Of a stretch of 64,000 nt of DNA, positions 52,001-62,768 are shown one piece after another; the stretch's first letter is position 1, and every line of letters begins with the position of its first letter. The stretch covers positions 248,001-312,000 of the forward strand of contig NZ_AGQV01000001.1 of the NCBI RefSeq assembly GCF_000234355.1, given 5' to 3'. The notes under the pieces were generated by a model. It did no database searches. It was given only the letters and a program-made list of their open reading frames with translations, and was not told the DNA's origin. This DNA is from Gluconobacter morbifer G707. Lineage in GTDB: Bacteria > Pseudomonadota > Alphaproteobacteria > Acetobacterales > Acetobacteraceae. Made by a program: the position numbers and the translations under genes.

Positions 52001-54756
52001 GCGACGGCAACGAGCGCAACCAGGACGGAAAGAACACCCCATCACAGGGCGGCGAACAGACCAAGAGCGGTCGCCTGTCCCTTCGCCCTGCCGGTCGCAA
52101 GGAAGTTGGCCGCACTGTTGATGCCGGCTCCGTGCGGCAGAGCTTCAGCCACGGCCGGTCAAAGGTCGTGCAGGTCGAGGTTCGCAAACCGAAGCGCAAT
52201 GCATCCGGCCCCGGTGGTTCCGGTGGCGGAGCCCGTGGTGGACGCGGTGCGGGTGCCGGGGGCCGCGCGCTGACGGCTGCCGAGCTGGCAGCCCGGCAGC
52301 GTGCCCTTGAAGGGCAGCGCAAGGCAGCGGCTGAGGAAGAAGCCCGCCGCGAAGCGGAAAAGATCCAGATCATGTCGGCGGCTGAAGCGGCCCGCCGTGC
52401 CGAAGAAGAGGCACGTCTTGCTGCCGAGCAGCAGGCAGCGGAAGCGGCGGCCAATCAGGAACGCGCGCAGCAGGATGCTGCGAACGAAGCTGAAGCCAAG
52501 GCCCGGGCCGCAGCGGAAGCAGCCGAAGAGGCCCGTCGGGCGGAAGCGGCAGATGAGGAAGCCCGGCGTGCGGCTCCCCTGAATCCGCAGACACATTCCA
52601 CGGGCGGCGTACAGCTTGCGGCGCCGGTTCAGCGGCTGCGTCCGCTGGCCGAGCGTGCCATCATGCCGGCCCGTCCCGTTCAGACGACCCGTTCGGCTCC
52701 TGCCAGCGCGCCGCGCACCGAAACCCTGCATCTCCGTTCCGGCGGAAGTGCGGCGGGTGAGGAAGAGCGTCGTCCGCCCGTCCGTCGTGGCGGGGGGGGC
52801 AGCGCACCACCGCCGCGCCGTGGCGCGCCGTCTTCCCGCAAGGGAAGCAGCAGCGATCGCCGTGCGGGTCGGATCGACGTCCGTGCCGCGATCGAGGGTG
52901 ATGACGACAAGACGCGTTCGCTCGCGTCCGTCCGTCGCCAGCGTGACCGTGAACGCCGTCAGGCCGAGCTGGAACGCCTGCGGTCCGATCAGGTCCGCGT
53001 GGTGCGTGATGTGACGGTTCCTGAGACCATTACGGTGGCTGAACTGGCTAACCGTATGGCGGCCCGTCAGGGCGAAGTCATCAAGGCTCTCATGAAGATG
53101 GGCGTCATGGCGACCGCAACCCAGACGATTGATGCCGATACGGCGGAACTCGTTGTTCAGGAATTTGGTCACCGCGTGAAACGTGTTTCCGAAAGTGATG
53201 TGGAAATCGGCATCGAAGGTGTCGAGGACCGTCCGGAAGACCTGCAGCCCCGTGCTCCGGTCGTGACCGTGATGGGCCATGTCGATCACGGCAAGACCTC
53301 CCTGCTCGATGCCCTGCGCACCACGGATGTGGCGGGTGGGGAAGCCGGTGGCATCACCCAGCATATCGGCGCCTATCAGGTCACGGTTCCGTCCGGTAAG
53401 AAGATCACGTTCATCGATACGCCGGGTCATGAGGCCTTCACGTCCATGCGGGCCCGTGGCGCGTCCGTGACCGATGTCGTGGTGCTGGTCGTGGCGGCTG
53501 ATGACGGTGTGATGCCGCAGACGATCGAGGCCATCAAGCACGCCAAGGCGGCCGATGCGCCGATCATCGTGGCGATCAACAAGATCGACAAACCCGGCGC
53601 CAATCCGGACCGTGTGCGTCAGGAGCTGCTGAACCACGAGATCGTCGTCGAATCCATGGGTGGTGACACGCAGGATATCGAGGTTTCCGCTCTCAAGCGC
53701 ATCGGGCTGGACAAGCTGGAGGAAGCCATTCTCCTGCAGGCCGAGATCCTCGATCTCCAGGCCAATCCGAACCGTGTCGCCGAAGGCTCGGTCATCGAAA
53801 GCCGTCTTGACCGCGGACGTGGTCCGGTGGCTGCCGTTCTCGTCCAGAAGGGAACGCTGCATCGCGGTGACATCGTGGTCGCCGGAGCGGAATGGGGTCG
53901 TGTCCGCGCCCTGGTTGACGATCGCGGTCGTCAGATCAAGGACGCCGGTCCGTCCATGCCGGTCGAAATTCTCGGTCTGACGGGTGTGCCGGGTGCCGGT
54001 GAGCCGTTCGTGGTGGTCGAGAATGACAACCGCGCCCGTGAAATCAGCGAGTTCCGTCAGCGGAAGATCAAGGAGAAGGAAGCTGCATCCCAGGTTGCCG
54101 CCCGTGGCACGCTGGATCAGATGCTGGCCCGTATCCAGGCCGGTGACCAGAAGGAAGTTGCCCTTCTGATCAAGGCGGACGTGCAGGGTTCCGCGGAAGC
54201 CATCGCTACCACGGTCCAGAAGCTGGCCCATGAGGAAGTGGCTATCCGGGTCCTGAACGCCAGCGTTGGTCAGATCACGGAAAGCGACATCCAGCTCGCC
54301 AAGGCGTCCAGTGCCATCATCGTGGCGTTCAACGTCCGTGCCACCACGCAGGCCCGGGAACTGGCGCAGCGCGAGGGTGTGGACATCCGCTACTACTCCA
54401 TCATCTATCAGGTGGCGGATGATGTGGAGCAACTGGTCAAGGGCAAGGTCGCGCCGAAGCACCGCGAGAAGTTCCTGGGTTATGCGGAGATCCGTCAGGT
54501 CTTCAACATCACCAAGGTCGGCAAGGTCGCTGGTTGCTATGTGACGGAAGGCGTGGTCAAGCGTGGCTGTGGCGTGCGTCTGCTGCGTGACAACGTAGTG
54601 ATCCATGAAGGTGAACTGAGCCAGCTCAAGCGCTTCAAGGATGACGTGAAGGAAGTGGCGCGCGGTTATGAGTGCGGTCTGTCCTTCGCGGGGTATAACG
54701 ACCTGCGTGAAGGGGATGTCGTCGAGTGCTACGAGATGGAAGAGATTCCGGCTTGA
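51997..54756 (+). CDS. infB: Translation initiation factor IF-2
   Basis: 919 residues. A long N-terminal region (1-330) of Arg/Ala/Glu coiled-coil and Gly/Arg/Pro-rich segments is followed by the IF2_N-type stretch ([20 protein letters not shown]), then the GTPase with GHVDHGKTS at about 427, DTPGHEAF and [11 protein letters not shown], beta-barrel domains and the C-terminal domain that binds initiator tRNA. Last codons overlap the rbfA TTG start. Confidence 0.98.
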   Translation: MSDGNERNQDGKNTPSQGGEQTKSGRLSLRPAGRKEVGRTVDAGSVRQSFSHGRSKVVQVEVRKPKRNASGPGGSGGGARGGRGAGAGGRALTAAELAARQRALEGQRKAAAEEEARREAEKIQIMSAAEAARRAEEEARLAAEQQAAEAAANQERAQQDAANEAEAKARAAAEAAEEARRAEAADEEARRAAPLNPQTHSTGGVQLAAPVQRLRPLAERAIMPARPVQTTRSAPASAPRTETLHLRSGGSAAGEEERRPPVRRGGGGSAPPPRRGAPSSRKGSSSDRRAGRIDVRAAIEGDDDKTRSLASVRRQRDRERRQAELERLRSDQVRVVRDVTVPETITVAELANRMAARQGEVIKALMKMGVMATATQTIDADTAELVVQEFGHRVKRVSESDVEIGIEGVEDRPEDLQPRAPVVTVMGHVDHGKTSLLDALRTTDVAGGEAGGITQHIGAYQVTVPSGKKITFIDTPGHEAFTSMRARGASVTDVVVLVVAADDGVMPQTIEAIKHAKAADAPIIVAINKIDKPGANPDRVRQELLNHEIVVESMGGDTQDIEVSALKRIGLDKLEEAILLQAEILDLQANPNRVAEGSVIESRLDRGRGPVAAVLVQKGTLHRGDIVVAGAEWGRVRALVDDRGRQIKDAGPSMPVEILGLTGVPGAGEPFVVVENDNRAREISEFRQRKIKEKEAASQVAARGTLDQMLARIQAGDQKEVALLIKADVQGSAEAIATTVQKLAHEEVAIRVLNASVGQITESDIQLAKASSAIIVAFNVRATTQARELAQREGVDIRYYSIIYQVADDVEQLVKGKVAPKHREKFLGYAEIRQVFNITKVGKVAGCYVTEGVVKRGCGVRLLRDNVVIHEGELSQLKRFKDDVKEVARGYECGLSFAGYNDLREGDVVECYEMEEIPA

Positions 54757-55172
54757 GTTCGCGTTCGAAACATGACCTGAAAGGCCCGGCGGGTGTTTCC
54801 GCCCACGGGCCGAGCACCCGCCAGCTTCGGGTGGCGGAAGAAGTCCGTCGTGCGCTGGCGGATCTCTTTGCCCGCACAGAATTCCGTGACCCCGAGCTTC
54901 TGGATGCGCATATTACCGTGACGGAAGTCAGGATTTCTCCGGATTTCCGTCACGCTACGGCTTTCGTCACGCGGCTGGGGCGAAGCGATGTGGATGCGCT
55001 GCTTCCGGCTCTCAAGCGGGTGGCGCCTTTTCTGCGGACCAGCCTGTCCAAGAAGCTCAGGCTACGGACGGTGCCGGAAATCCATTTCCAGCCTGATACC
55101 GCCCTTGATAACGCCATGGAGCTGGATGAAATCCTTCGGTCTCCAGCGGTTCAGCGGGATCTCGAAGACTGA
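54753..55172 (+). CDS. rbfA: Ribosome-binding factor A
   Basis: 139 residues from TTG 54753, which overlaps the infB stop (TTGA) and has GGAAGAG nine bases upstream. RbfA is a KH-fold factor for 30S maturation and 16S 5-prime processing. Core: [40 protein letters not shown] and [20 protein letters not shown]. The family usually starts close to the RVAEEVRR helix; here some 20 residues precede it. A strong terminator follows directly. Confidence 0.92.
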   Translation: MSSRSKHDLKGPAGVSAHGPSTRQLRVAEEVRRALADLFARTEFRDPELLDAHITVTEVRISPDFRHATAFVTRLGRSDVDALLPALKRVAPFLRTSLSKKLRLRTVPEIHFQPDTALDNAMELDEILRSPAVQRDLED

Positions 55173-55176
55173 ACGG

Positions 55177-55213
55177 AAAACGCCCTTCTCGCCTCTGGCA
55201 GAAGGGCGTTTTT
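55177..55213 (+). terminator. Intrinsic terminator ending the rimP-rbfA operon
   Basis: AAAACGCCCTTCT (55177-55189) pairs with AGAAGGGCGTTTT (55200-55212) around a ten-base loop, with T after it. It separates rbfA from truB, which are often cotranscribed elsewhere. Confidence 0.93.
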
Positions 55214-55269
55214 GCATTTGGTCTGTTCCATGGTCTATCAGCGCCCGACCAATGGGAGAAAAATGCAGA

Positions 55270-56271
55270 ATGGGCAGAAAGCGCGGTCGCGACATTGACG
55301 GGTGGCTGATCCTGGACAAGCCTCTGGGGCCGACCTCCACGGATATGGTGAACAAACTGCGCTGGGGGTTTGACGCCAGAAAAGCCGGTCACGGGGGAAC
55401 GCTTGATCCGCTGGCGTCCGGGGTGCTGCCCATTGCATTCGGGAAGGCCACGCGCACGATCCCTTACATCATGGATGCGACCAAGCGGTACCGCTTCACG
55501 CTCACGCTGGGAGAAAGCCGGACGACAGACGACCGGGAAGGGGAGGTGCTGGCGCTGTCCGACCATCGCCCGACCGATGACGATCTCCGGGCCTGCCTGC
55601 CCGCGCTGACGGGCGATGTTCTTCAGGTGCCTCCCGTGTTTTCAGCGCTGCGGGTGGGGGGGCAGCGGGCCTATGAGCTTGCGAGGGCCGGGCGGCCACC
55701 GGATCTGCCGCCCCGTCCGGCGCGGATCGATTCGATAGAACTTGTGGAGCGGCCGGACGCGGATACGGCTGTGTTCGAGGTTCAGTCCGGCAAGGGGGTC
55801 TATATGCGGTCCCTGGCACGGGACATTGCTCTGGCCTGCGGGACCGTGGGGCATATTTCAGTTCTGCGCCGGACGAAATGCGGTCCTTTCGATCTGCGAC
55901 ATGCTATGACTATCGATCAGATATTGCTGGACAAACCGGCCCAAACTGTGGACAACGCCGATGCTCTTCCGGCTCCTCTGCTGGATGCGGCGACCGCGCT
56001 GGTCGACATCCCGGCGCTGGCCGTCACCGAGGCGGAGGGAAGGATACTGGTCTGGGGGCAGTCTTTGGACCCCGCGGCCCTGACATATCCCATGCCGGTC
56101 CTGCTTCAGGAGGAAGGTCTCCTGTGGCGCGCGATGATCGGAGAGCACGTGATTGGCCTTTGCCATGTCCGTAATGGACGGCTCAGGGCAGCGCGAATGC
56201 TTGAAAACCACGAGTTTTTTGGAGAACAAGATGTCGATTACACCGGAACGCCGCACGGCGCTGATCGCTGA
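55270..56271 (+). CDS. truB: tRNA pseudouridine(55) synthase TruB
   Basis: 333 residues. TruB isomerises U55 in the T-loop of tRNAs. Catalytic Asp46 in [13 protein letters not shown]; further motifs are [19 protein letters not shown] near the start, [20 protein letters not shown] and [20 protein letters not shown] 55270 was chosen because [12 protein letters not shown] is the usual start region; ATG 55252 is possible. It needs its own promoter because a terminator precedes it. The last 41 bp overlap rpsO in another frame. Confidence 0.95.
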   Translation: MGRKRGRDIDGWLILDKPLGPTSTDMVNKLRWGFDARKAGHGGTLDPLASGVLPIAFGKATRTIPYIMDATKRYRFTLTLGESRTTDDREGEVLALSDHRPTDDDLRACLPALTGDVLQVPPVFSALRVGGQRAYELARAGRPPDLPPRPARIDSIELVERPDADTAVFEVQSGKGVYMRSLARDIALACGTVGHISVLRRTKCGPFDLRHAMTIDQILLDKPAQTVDNADALPAPLLDAATALVDIPALAVTEAEGRILVWGQSLDPAALTYPMPVLLQEEGLLWRAMIGEHVIGLCHVRNGRLRAARMLENHEFFGEQDVDYTGTPHGADR

Positions 56272-56500
56272 GTACCGTCAGAGCGAAACCGACACGGGTT
56301 CGCCGGAAGTGCAGGTTGCGCTTCTGACCGAGCGGATCACGAACCTGACGGAACACCTGAAGACCCACAAGAAGGACTTCCACTCCCGTCGTGGTCTTCT
56401 GATGCTGGTCGGCCAGCGCCGCAGCATGCTTGACTATGTCAAGCGCAAGGACCAGGCCCGCTACAAGAGCCTGATCGAGCGCCTCGGCCTGCGTCGCTGA
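56231..56500 (+). CDS. rpsO: 30S ribosomal protein S15
   Basis: 89 residues, standard length. S15 binds 16S rRNA early in 30S assembly. Sequence runs [70 protein letters not shown] precedes ATG 56231, so this start is preferred over 56153, which lies inside truB. A hairpin follows and then pnp, as in many proteobacteria. Confidence 0.98.
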   Translation: MSITPERRTALIAEYRQSETDTGSPEVQVALLTERITNLTEHLKTHKKDFHSRRGLLMLVGQRRSMLDYVKRKDQARYKSLIERLGLRR

Positions 56501-56508
56501 TGTGCTCT

Positions 56509-56534
56509 GTCCGGGAGTGATCACGCTCCCGGAC
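56509..56534 (+). promoter_or_regulatory. rpsO-pnp intergenic hairpin (likely processing site)
   Basis: GTCCGGGAGTG (56509-56519) and CGCTCCCGGAC (56524-56534) pair over 11 bp with one G-U, loop ATCA. No T run follows, so it is not a standard terminator. In E. coli an RNase III hairpin between rpsO and pnp controls pnp mRNA; this may be the equivalent. Confidence 0.6.
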
Positions 56535-56701
56535 ATTCCACCATCCTGACTGTCCGATGGTGCGGGTATGCGACCGGCGTTTCAGGCCACATGGTGTCGT
56601 GTCGGGGCAAGGGTCTCGTCACCCCCGCCATGCCGTCCGAAACGCTGCTCCGCCACCTGTCGGGCTCCCGGGAGGGTTTTATCTCTTTGAGGAGAACATT
56701 C

Positions 56702-58852
56702 ATGTTCGATTATTTCCGCAAGGAAATCGAGTGGGCCGGACGCCCGCTTATTCTGGAAACAGGCAAGGTTGCCCGTCAGGCTGACGGCGCTGTTGTCATT
56801 ACCTATGGCGAGACGGTCGTGCTGTGTACGGCTGTTGGTGCCAAGACCGTCAAGGCCGGGCAGGATTTCTTTCCGCTGACGGTCAACTATCAGGAAAAGG
56901 CTTACGCGGCCGGCAAGATTCCGGGTGGCTTCTTCAAGCGTGAGGGCCGTCCGTCCGAAGCTGAAGTCCTGAACGCCCGTCTGATCGATCGTCCGATCCG
57001 TCCGCTGTTCCCGGAAAACTTCCTGAACGAAGTCCAGATCACGGCGACTGTCCTGAGCGTGGACATGGAAAACGATCCGGCGATCGTGGCCCTGATTGGC
57101 TGTTCCGCCGCGCTGACGCTGTCCGGTATTCCGTTCTTCGGACCGGTGGCTGCCGCCCGTATTGGCCGGATTGACGGCAAGCTGGTCGTGAACCCGACCC
57201 TGTCCGAAATCAAGGACAGCACACTGGATCTCGTGGTTGCCGGAACGTCCGAAGGCGTCCTGATGGTGGAATCCGAAGCCAGCGAGCTTTCGGAAGAAAC
57301 CATGCTGGAAGCCGTGACGCTGGGTCACACCACATTCCAGCCCGTGATCGACGCGATCATCGCCCTGGCCGAACATGCCGCGAAGGCGCCGTGGGATCTG
57401 CCGTCCCGGACGAAGGAGGAAATCGCCCTTCGCAAGCGCGTCGAGAAGGTCGGCAACAAGCTGATGGCCGATGCCTACAAGGAGCGCGTCAAGCAGGCCC
57501 GCTACAAGAAGGTTGCGGAAGCCAAGGAACGCATCAACGAGATCCTGGCGGAAGAAGGCTTTGACGTCGAACTGGCCAAGCCGATGCTCAAGGAGCTTGA
57601 GGCGCAGGTTGTTCGCGGTTCCATCCTCAAGACGGGCATCCGTATTGACGGTCGCGACCTGACGACGGTTCGTCCGATCCTCGCCGAGGTCGGCGTTCTG
57701 CCGCGCACGCATGGCTCCGCGCTCTTCACCCGTGGTGAGACGCAGGCTCTTGTGGTCGCGACGCTGGGAACCGGTCAGGACGAGCAGATTATCGACGCGC
57801 TTGAGGGCGAGTACCGCTCCAACTTCATGCTGCACTACAACTTCCCGCCGTACTCGGTTGGTGAGTGCGGGCGCATGGGGTCCCCGGGACGTCGTGAGAT
57901 CGGTCATGGCAAGCTGGCATGGCGCGCCATCCATCCGCTGCTGCCCACCAAGGAGCAGTTCCCGTACACGATGCGCGTCGTGTCCGAGATCACCGAGAGC
58001 AACGGTTCCTCCTCCATGGCGACCGTCTGTGGTTCGTCCCTGGCGCTGATGGATGCCGGTGTTCCGCTGCCGCGTCCGGTGGCGGGCATTGCCATGGGCC
58101 TGATCAAGGAAGACCGTGGCTTCGCCGTGCTGTCCGACATTCTGGGTGACGAGGATCACCTGGGTGACATGGACTTCAAGGTGGCCGGTACGGACAAGGG
58201 CATCACCGCCCTTCAGATGGACATCAAGATCACGTCCATCACGCCGGAAATCATGCAGATCGCCCTGGAACAGGCCCGTGGCGGCCGTATCTATATCCTC
58301 GGCGAAATGGCGAATGCCCTGACCGAGGGTCGTGGCGTGGTGTCCGGCAATGCGCCGAAGATCACCACGATTTCCGTGCCGAAGGAAAAGATCCGCGACG
58401 TGATCGGGTCCGGCGGCAAGGTTATTCGTGAGATCGTCGAGTACTCCGGTGCCAAGGTCGATATTGGCGATGACGGAACTGTGACCATCGCGGCGGCCAA
58501 TGACGAGCAGGCCCAGAAGGCCATTGCCCGCATCGAGGGGATTGTCGCGGAGCCGGAAGTCGGTCGTATTTATGACGGCAAGGTCGTCAAGACAGCGGAT
58601 TTCGGCGCATTCGTGAACTTCCTGGGCCCGAAGGACGGTCTGGTTCACATCTCCGAACTGGGGCAGGGCCGCGTCGCCAAGACCACGGATGTCGTGAAGC
58701 AGGGCGATGCCGTGAAGGTCAAGGTCATCGGTTTCGATGACCGCGGCAAGGTGAAATTGTCGATGCGGGTTGTCGATCAGGCAACGGGCGCCGACATAAC
58801 GGAGAGCGTTGGAGCCAAGCCTGGCCGTGCGCCCCGTCGCGACGCCGAATAA
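56702..58852 (+). CDS. pnp: Polyribonucleotide nucleotidyltransferase (PNPase)
   Basis: 716 residues. A trimeric 3-prime-to-5-prime phosphorolytic exoribonuclease. Two RNase PH domains ([20 protein letters not shown] at the start; [20 protein letters not shown] near 315 with [20 protein letters not shown]), a KH domain (IPx-like [19 protein letters not shown]) and an S1 domain ([20 protein letters not shown]) in order. AGGAGAAC precedes ATG 56702. A strong terminator follows. Confidence 0.98.
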   Translation: MFDYFRKEIEWAGRPLILETGKVARQADGAVVITYGETVVLCTAVGAKTVKAGQDFFPLTVNYQEKAYAAGKIPGGFFKREGRPSEAEVLNARLIDRPIRPLFPENFLNEVQITATVLSVDMENDPAIVALIGCSAALTLSGIPFFGPVAAARIGRIDGKLVVNPTLSEIKDSTLDLVVAGTSEGVLMVESEASELSEETMLEAVTLGHTTFQPVIDAIIALAEHAAKAPWDLPSRTKEEIALRKRVEKVGNKLMADAYKERVKQARYKKVAEAKERINEILAEEGFDVELAKPMLKELEAQVVRGSILKTGIRIDGRDLTTVRPILAEVGVLPRTHGSALFTRGETQALVVATLGTGQDEQIIDALEGEYRSNFMLHYNFPPYSVGECGRMGSPGRREIGHGKLAWRAIHPLLPTKEQFPYTMRVVSEITESNGSSSMATVCGSSLALMDAGVPLPRPVAGIAMGLIKEDRGFAVLSDILGDEDHLGDMDFKVAGTDKGITALQMDIKITSITPEIMQIALEQARGGRIYILGEMANALTEGRGVVSGNAPKITTISVPKEKIRDVIGSGGKVIREIVEYSGAKVDIGDDGTVTIAAANDEQAQKAIARIEGIVAEPEVGRIYDGKVVKTADFGAFVNFLGPKDGLVHISELGQGRVAKTTDVVKQGDAVKVKVIGFDDRGKVKLSMRVVDQATGADITESVGAKPGRAPRRDAE

Positions 58853-58859
58853 TGTGTCT

Positions 58860-58889
58860 GGCGGGGCCTGTCGTGGCCCCGCCTTTTTT
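58860..58889 (+). terminator. Intrinsic terminator of pnp
   Basis: GGCGGGGCC (58860-58868), loop TGTCGT, GGCCCCGCC (58875-58883), then six T (58884-58889). Confidence 0.95.
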
Positions 58890-58917
58890 ATCTGAGTAAC
58901 GGAGACAGCCAGTCCCC

Positions 58918-60336
58918 ATGAAGCCTATCGACACCCTCCGTTTTGGTGGTCAGGACGTTCTGCCTCTGATCGAGGGAGGCAAAGGTGTGTCCGTCTCCAC
59001 CGGTATTTCAGCAGGTCACTGGGCTGCCGCTGGCGGGATTGGAACCATTTCCGCAGTCAATGCCGAAAGCTACGATGCTAACGGGTATTCCGTTCCGCAG
59101 GTTTATCATGGCCGGACGCGCCGTGAACGTCAGCGTGAACTGGTGCGGTATGCCATTGATGGCGGTATCGCGCAGGCAAAAATCGCCCGTGACATCTCAG
59201 GTGGCAAGGGCCGTATCCATGCCAATATCCTGTGGGAAATGGGCGCGGCCGAAGAGGTTATTACCGGAATTCTCGAAGGGGCTCCGGGCCTGATCAACGG
59301 GCTGACCTGTGGTGCGGGCATGCCGTACCGGCTGTCCGAACTCGCGGCCCGTTTCAATCTTCCCTATTACCCGATTGTTTCCTCCGGCCGTGCGTTCAAT
59401 GCCTTGTGGCGGCGGTCATATAGCAAGCTGCCTGACCTTCTGGGGGGCGTCGTGTATGAGGATCCCTGGCGGGCAGGCGGCCATAACGGGTTGTCTAATA
59501 CCGAGAACCCGCTGAAGCCGGAGGATCCGTTTCCGCGCGTGCTGGAACTGCGTCAGGTCATGCGCAAGTATGGGCTGGATGAGACGCCGATCATCATGGC
59601 GGGCGGTGTGTGGTGCCTGGACGAGTGGGAAGACTGGATCGGTAATCCTGATCTGGGACCGATCGCCTTCCAGTTCGGTACGCGTCCGCTTCTAACGCAG
59701 GAAAGTCCGATCCCCGAAGCCTGGAAGCGGCGTCTGCGGACCCTGAAGAAGGGGGACGTGTATCTTAACCGCTTCTCCCCAACGGGTTTCTATTCCTCAG
59801 CCGTCAATAACAGCTTCCTGCGGGATCTGCGGGGGCGTTCCGAGCGGCAGGTGGCTTACAGTGCCGAGGCGGGGAGCGGTTATGAGGCGTCCTACGGCGT
59901 CGGAGCCCGCAAGCGGGAAGTTTTCGTGGCGCAGGAAGACCGTTCCCGTATCGCGGAATGGGAAGCGGCCGGTTTTACGGAAGCTCTGCGTACGCCTGAC
60001 GATACGCTCGTTTTTGTGACGCCGGAGAGTGCGCGCGAGATCCTTGCGGATCAGACGAACTGCATGGGCTGTCTGTCGCAGTGTCTCTTCTCCAACTGGA
60101 TGCAGAAAGAGCCTTACACGACGGGTCAGAAAGCTGATCCACGGTCTTTCTGTATCCAGAAAACGCTTCAGACCATCGCCCATGCGCCGGATGATGCCCG
60201 GGCAGACGAGATCGTGGATCATAATCTCATGTTCGGTGGAACGAACGCCTGGCGTTTCGGAACCGATCCTTTCTACGCAAATGGTTTTGTCCCTACGGTC
60301 CGCCAGCTGGTGGAGCGTATCCTGACCGGTCGCTGA
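58918..60336 (+). CDS. Nitronate-monooxygenase-family flavoprotein with a C-terminal Cys motif
   Basis: 472 residues of the 2-nitropropane-dioxygenase/nitronate monooxygenase TIM-barrel type: VSVSTGISAGHWAAAGGIGT at the start, LINGLTCGAGMPYRLSELAA, YPIVSSGRAFNALWRRSYSK, IIMAGGVWCLDEWEDWIGN and GPIAFQFGTRPLLTQESP. These FMN enzymes oxidise nitronates or related carbanions. It is longer than usual, and the extra C-terminal part has CMGCLSQCLFSNW and a further Cys in FCIQKT, which could bind metal. The gene stands between the pnp terminator and the FUSC gene. Confidence 0.85.
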   Translation: MKPIDTLRFGGQDVLPLIEGGKGVSVSTGISAGHWAAAGGIGTISAVNAESYDANGYSVPQVYHGRTRRERQRELVRYAIDGGIAQAKIARDISGGKGRIHANILWEMGAAEEVITGILEGAPGLINGLTCGAGMPYRLSELAARFNLPYYPIVSSGRAFNALWRRSYSKLPDLLGGVVYEDPWRAGGHNGLSNTENPLKPEDPFPRVLELRQVMRKYGLDETPIIMAGGVWCLDEWEDWIGNPDLGPIAFQFGTRPLLTQESPIPEAWKRRLRTLKKGDVYLNRFSPTGFYSSAVNNSFLRDLRGRSERQVAYSAEAGSGYEASYGVGARKREVFVAQEDRSRIAEWEAAGFTEALRTPDDTLVFVTPESAREILADQTNCMGCLSQCLFSNWMQKEPYTTGQKADPRSFCIQKTLQTIAHAPDDARADEIVDHNLMFGGTNAWRFGTDPFYANGFVPTVRQLVERILTGR

Positions 60337-60340
60337 AACC

Positions 60341-62314
60341 ATGGCGCGTGATCCGCTTTTCCCGCGGGGAGGTCTGGGTCATTCTCCATATTTCACCTTC
60401 CTGTCCCGGTTTCTTGCCCGTCATTCGGTCCCCCTCAGTCCGGAGCAGCTTGCTCCGGCGGAGGGAAGCCGGGCGGCGCTGGCGACGGTTACCGCCCTTC
60501 TTCCCGCGCTTTATTTCCATCAGGTCATTTTTGCCTGGGCAGCGTTTGCTGCGTTCTGGAGCTGCCTGATCGAGCCGGGCGGCACACCGCGCGAACAGCT
60601 GAAAATCCTTGGTCTCTTCACATTGGGTGGGTCGGTTCTCGGGGCGGTGACGTCTCTGGTCGCGGCTCTGCCAGTAGCTGGTGTGATACTCTGGCTTGTC
60701 CTGGCCGGGCTTGGCACGGGGCTGGCACGCGCACTCCGCCCTTCCATGTCACTTCTGATGACGTTGCTGGCCTGTGTCATGCTGGCCGGGATCGCCTTTC
60801 CGGTGACCGATCCCTGGAATGCTCTGCTGATCGGCCTTTCTGTGTGTGGCGGCGGTGTCTGGGCGATGTTCCTGTGTCTGGTGGTCTGGCCCCAGCACCC
60901 CTATGCCGCAGCCCGTCGGGCCGTGGCCGCCTGTTACCGTCTTCTGGCGCGCATGGCTGGTGAACTGGCTGCCGGGCGCCTGCGGGAGACAGTCCATCGT
61001 CAGGCGGTGCGCAGTGCAATCGAACGCGCGCGCGGCATTACTCTTCAGATTGATGCCGGTCATGCCAGTTTTGCCATGCGTGTCCGGCTGGTCGCAGCGC
61101 TGGCGGGAGCGGAACGTCTGTTCACGGCGATGCTTGCGGTTGAGCATCTGGTCGAAACACGAGGGCTGGATTTCGAAGCGCGGGGAACGCTGGCTGCGCT
61201 GTCCGCACTTTGTCAGAACGCCAGTGAGATTTCTTTTTCCCCGTTGCCCGATCTTGAGCGTCTGTCGGAGGAAGCCTCGGGTCTGGCGCGTGATATTCCG
61301 GTGCGTCCCGGATCGATCGGGGAAGTGGTGGCATCCAGTGCGCGGATGCTGGCATCGCTGGCGGATGGTCTGGCGCGTGAGGGGGAACTTCCGTTCGATG
61401 CGGAAGCTCCCCGTCATGCCGCCCGGCTGACACCTGCCATCTGGCGCCATACGCTGCGGCTGGTGGTCGGGCTGGTGGGAACCTATGCGGCGACGCGCTG
61501 GCTTCATCTGGAATTCGGGTTCTGGGCTCTGGTTTCGGTCCTGCTTGTTATCCAGCCATCTGGCGAAACGACGCTGGTGCGCGCGCTGGAGCGTGTTCTG
61601 GGCACGCTGGCTGGCAGTCTTCTGGCCATGCTGGCGTCACCCTTTCTGCCAGGGCCTGCGGAAAAACTTGCTGCCGTGGCGGTGTTTGTGATTGCCGCCA
61701 TTTCCATGCGGGCCGTGAACTATACGCTGCTGATGCTGTTCGTGAGTGCGCAGTTCATCATTGTGGCGGACATGACCATGCCGGCGGCCGGAACGGCCTG
61801 GCTGCGTGTTGCGGATAATACGCTCGGGGCCGTGATCGGACTTTTGTGTGCGTTCAGTGTGTGCCCTGAACGGCGGGGGCAGGACATGGATGGGCTTTTG
61901 CGCGCCGCCATTGTCGGGAATCTGCGGTATCTGGCCGCCGTGCTGGGACGCCGGGACATGCTGGCCACGGATCGTATCCAGCGTCAGGCGGGAATTGATA
62001 CGACGCGGGCTGAATTCTCCCGCGGGTCACTGCCCGTGCTTGGCGGTGTGTCTTCTGTTGGAGAGAATGCCCGGAAAGCGCATGTTCTCCTGCGGTCCCT
62101 GCGGCGGCTGAGCGGTGAGGCCACGCTGCTGCGTTTTGATATTGCCGCGGGCCTCTGCAAAGGCGATGACGACAGCGCGCGCCGGTGGGCGGAGGAAGCG
62201 GAGGCTCTGGAAAAGGGCGCTCCGCTTGATGAGATCGCCAGACAGCTGGAAGAGGGCAGCATCATGGCGGAAATCATGGCGCTTGACCGGATGGAAGCGT
62301 CACCCCGCTCCTGA
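60341..62314 (+). CDS. FUSC-family aromatic-acid/efflux membrane protein
   Basis: 657 residues in the AaeB/FUSC layout: a first membrane block (about 45-185), a long soluble helical middle (about 190-350) and a second membrane block (about 360-510: RHTLRLVVGLVGTYAATRWL, FWALVSVLLVIQPSGETTLV, RALERVLGTLAGSLLAMLAS), then a cytoplasmic tail. Related proteins export hydroxybenzoates or drugs. It begins five bases after the upstream gene, so cotranscription with the nitronate-monooxygenase-like gene is likely. Confidence 0.88.
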   Translation: MARDPLFPRGGLGHSPYFTFLSRFLARHSVPLSPEQLAPAEGSRAALATVTALLPALYFHQVIFAWAAFAAFWSCLIEPGGTPREQLKILGLFTLGGSVLGAVTSLVAALPVAGVILWLVLAGLGTGLARALRPSMSLLMTLLACVMLAGIAFPVTDPWNALLIGLSVCGGGVWAMFLCLVVWPQHPYAAARRAVAACYRLLARMAGELAAGRLRETVHRQAVRSAIERARGITLQIDAGHASFAMRVRLVAALAGAERLFTAMLAVEHLVETRGLDFEARGTLAALSALCQNASEISFSPLPDLERLSEEASGLARDIPVRPGSIGEVVASSARMLASLADGLAREGELPFDAEAPRHAARLTPAIWRHTLRLVVGLVGTYAATRWLHLEFGFWALVSVLLVIQPSGETTLVRALERVLGTLAGSLLAMLASPFLPGPAEKLAAVAVFVIAAISMRAVNYTLLMLFVSAQFIIVADMTMPAAGTAWLRVADNTLGAVIGLLCAFSVCPERRGQDMDGLLRAAIVGNLRYLAAVLGRRDMLATDRIQRQAGIDTTRAEFSRGSLPVLGGVSSVGENARKAHVLLRSLRRLSGEATLLRFDIAAGLCKGDDDSARRWAEEAEALEKGAPLDEIARQLEEGSIMAEIMALDRMEASPRS

Positions 62315-62360
62315 ACCCGGTCCTTTCATGCGGTTGAAGCCGTGACTGGAGGGGTGACGG

Positions 62361-62768
62361 TCAGTGATGACCGCCACCGCCCCGGCCGCCGCCGCCCGGT
62401 CCTCCTCCACCTCCGTGGAAACCGCCACCGCCACCCGGCCCACCATGGCCCGGACCGCCTCCGTGGAACCCACCGGGGCCACCACCATGGAAACCGCCGC
62501 CTCCCGGGCCACCTCCATGGAACCCGCCCGGCCCTGGACCGCCGGGGCCCCGGCCTCCGTGCCAGCGCGGGCCGCCACCGCCATAATAGGGACCAACACC
62601 GTAGCCCGGGCCCCAGCCGCCACCCCAGCCGCCACCCCAGCCACCATCAGCACCGTAATAGCCGCCGCCATAACCGTCGTAACCGTCATATCCCACACAG
62701 CCGGAGAGCAGGGACAGAAGTCCGATCGCTCCGAACAGCGCGGCTTTTTTCGAGCGTTTCACGGTCAT
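62361..62768 (-). CDS. Glycine-rich small lipoprotein
   Basis: 135 residues from ATG 62768 (GAGAGG upstream): lysine-rich start, hydrophobic core and lipobox LFGAIGLLSLLSGC, then Tyr/Gly-rich repeats (GYDGYDGYGGGYYG) passing into Gly/Pro/His repeats (PGGFHGGGPGG repeated). Low complexity, probably surface-exposed or a metal-binding His/Gly coat. The ATG overlaps the stop of the upstream glyoxalase-fold gene, so the two are coupled. Confidence 0.75.
   Translation of the reverse strand: MTVKRSKKAALFGAIGLLSLLSGCVGYDGYDGYGGGYYGADGGWGGGWGGGWGPGYGVGPYYGGGGPRWHGGRGPGGPGPGGFHGGGPGGGGFHGGGPGGFHGGGPGHGGPGGGGGFHGGGGGPGGGGRGGGGHH

Noticed and set aside
52159-54606. Very long minus-strand frame opposite infB
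   Set aside because: Antisense shadow of a high-GC coding sequence; infB is unambiguous.
62361-62700. Short periodic repeats considered as a CRISPR or satellite array
   Set aside because: The periodicity is codon-level Gly/Pro/His repetition in a lipoprotein with a clear lipobox and start; no spacers.
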